Below, piece after piece: positions 63,262 to 64,000 of a stretch of DNA of 64,000 bases; the first letter of the stretch is position 1; the number at the start of each line of letters is the position of its first letter. Under the pieces are notes generated by a model. It saw only the letters and a list, made by a program, of their open reading frames with translations. It was not told where the DNA came from and ran no database searches. Source of the DNA: Acidobacteriota bacterium (GTDB taxonomy: Bacteria; Acidobacteriota; Terriglobia; Terriglobales; Acidobacteriaceae); contig JAJYUB010000003.1 in the NCBI GenBank assembly GCA_021792795.1, positions 61,949 to 125,948 of the forward strand, read 5' to 3'. The translations under genes were made by a program, and so were the position numbers.

Positions 63262-63431
63262 GGGGTGCCCCAGATGCGCCGCGTTGTTTGCGGCTCATCT
63301 GGGAAAAAGATATACAGTGTGGTGAGGGAGTGAGACCCTCCCACATCTTCCCGCGCACAACGCGGGTAGATGTGGGGCACCCGCAGAAAGACCCAGGTTA
63401 GATCGCCGCGGCACCCGAACCTGGGGCACCC
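63262..63431. repeat. Cluster of three GGGTGCCCC hairpin repeats (copies D, E, F)
   Basis: Copy D, 63262-63304 plus strand: GGGGTGCCCC, stem CAGATGcGCCGC/GCGGCtCATCTG, loop GTTGTTT, GGGAAAA tail. Copy E, 63335-63382 minus strand: GGGTGCCCC, stem ACATCT-ACCCGCG paired with CGCGGGA-AGATGT. Copy F, 63391-63431 minus strand: GGGTGCCCC, stem AGGTT/AACCT flanked by GGG/CCC. All have the same constant end with different stems. Confidence 0.65.
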
Positions 63432-63478
63432 GGCGAGTATTAGTTCAGGGACGCTATCATTTGAAACGAGGTGGACAG

Positions 63479-63931
63479 ATGGCTGAAGGTGAGAACCGCA
63501 AGAGTTTTCCAATGCTGCCAATATCTCATTGGTGGACACTCCGTAAGAAGTTTCAACAAAGCATCCCCGGTGTTGTTACAGACACCTACTTGGCAACTGT
63601 CTTGAGTATGGCAGCGACTTCCGCCCGTGCCAATGTACTCCCCTTTTTGAAGGTACTCGGAATCACCGATCAAGAGGGAAAACCAACGCAAAGGGCGAAG
63701 CGTTGGAGGGATGATCAACATTATGCCGAAGTCTGCAAAGAAATATTGCAGAAAGTCTATCCCGCAGAACTACGCGACGCGGCAGCCGACCCAGTCCATG
63801 AAAAGGATAAAGCCAAAAGATGGTTAGCTCAGCACACCGGCGTAGGCGACGCCGCAGCTACTCGCATGGTTGCCTTATACCTGAATCCGGCGCATTCCGC
63901 AGGGGGAACCTTGATTGCCGTGCTGGATTGA
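63479..63931 (+). CDS. DUF5343-family protein
   Basis: 150 aa from ATG 63479, preceded by AGGTGG at five-base spacing; a TTG at 63461 is the only earlier start. The sequence FPMLPISHWWTLRKKFQQSIPGVVTDTYLATVLSM, then TSARANVLPFLKVLGITDQEGKPTQRAKRWRDDQHYAEVCKEILQKVYP and RWLAQHTGVGDAAATRMVALYLN matches the DUF5343 pattern of winged-helix-like proteins. The function is unknown; relatives often sit in accessory or defence-rich regions. It lies between a repeat cluster and an inverted repeat near the window end, and its codon choice is less GC-rich than its neighbours. Confidence 0.75.
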   Translation: MAEGENRKSFPMLPISHWWTLRKKFQQSIPGVVTDTYLATVLSMAATSARANVLPFLKVLGITDQEGKPTQRAKRWRDDQHYAEVCKEILQKVYPAELRDAAADPVHEKDKAKRWLAQHTGVGDAAATRMVALYLNPAHSAGGTLIAVLD

Positions 63932-63959
63932 CAGGGTGTTCGGCGGTTCCATGATGTTT

Positions 63960-63992
63960 CGGGATAACATAACTTTCGGTGAGGTTATCCCG
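63960..63992. repeat. Inverted repeat CGGGATAAC...GTTATCCCG at the window end
   Basis: CGGGATAAC at 63960-63968 and GTTATCCCG at 63984-63992, 15 bases apart, 28 bases after the DUF5343 stop. It could be a terminator-like hairpin without a T tract, or the edge of a recombinase-linked element beyond the window. Confidence 0.5.
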
Positions 63993-64000
63993 GAATGCGC

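Noticed and set aside
63110..63431. CRISPR array from the clustered repeats
   Set aside because: Units are palindromes of differing sequence and orientation without regular direct repeats or spacers, and no cas gene is present.

Overview
The window reads as chromosomal DNA of an acidobacterium (Acidobacteriota, Acidobacteriaceae/Terriglobia type). This rests on gene content, not on a marker gene. It carries six very long FtsX-type permeases of the acidobacterial 'ADOP' kind (about 815-880 aa, opening with motifs such as [21 protein letters not shown] and mostly closing with DPMQALRSE). It also has PadR regulators tied to membrane proteins, a GC-rich coding style, and many dispersed palindromic repeats. 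No rRNA, tRNA, CRISPR array or intact transposase was seen.

Layout. 1-0.5 kb: 3' part of a signal peptidase I gene. 0.85-7.2 kb: a carbohydrate locus with a LacI-family regulator, a secreted GH2 exo-glucosaminidase-like enzyme and a secreted TIM-barrel hydrolase carrying a discoidin-like insert. 7.4-8.1 kb: a lytic-transglycosylase-like gene broken by an in-frame TGA just after its signal peptide. 8.25-15.0 kb (minus strand): an amino-acid permease, then the run secreted hydrolase, M24 peptidase, accB, accC, thiE. 15.7-19.4 kb: a sugar MFS transporter convergent with an M28 glutamate-carboxypeptidase-like enzyme. 19.7-22.7 kb (minus): PadR plus an ADOP permease. 23.0-43.4 kb (plus): the most striking block, consisting of an HlyD adaptor, an ABC ATPase, five consecutive ADOP permeases, a second divergent ABC ATPase, a TolC-type channel, a sigma54-dependent response regulator and its histidine kinase.

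A near-canonical -24/-12 (sigma54) promoter sits directly in front of the adaptor gene. It places the predicted transcription start only a few bases from the ATG. This links the regulator at the end of the block to the promoter at its start, and suggests a leaderless first gene. The five permeases share nearly identical ends at DNA level, including a perfect 102-bp direct repeat spaced exactly 2500 bp. The array therefore looks like a recombination-prone set of interchangeable permeases served by one adaptor and one outer-membrane channel.

43.5-64 kb: a B12-type radical SAM enzyme, ThpR, a small secreted protein, an AsmA-like protein, an alpha-beta fused 2-oxoacid dehydrogenase E1, an NTF2-like protein, a large Lhr helicase, a MerR/TPR protein, a PadR/membrane-protein pair, gatB, purD, a DUF1810 protein, a frameshifted HigA-type antitoxin and a DUF5343 protein. 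At least two families of small palindromic repeats are scattered through the intergenic DNA. One has a constant GGGTGCCCC end and a stem whose arms change together. The other is TCATTCTGA...GAAGAATCC, including one 157-bp MITE-like copy.
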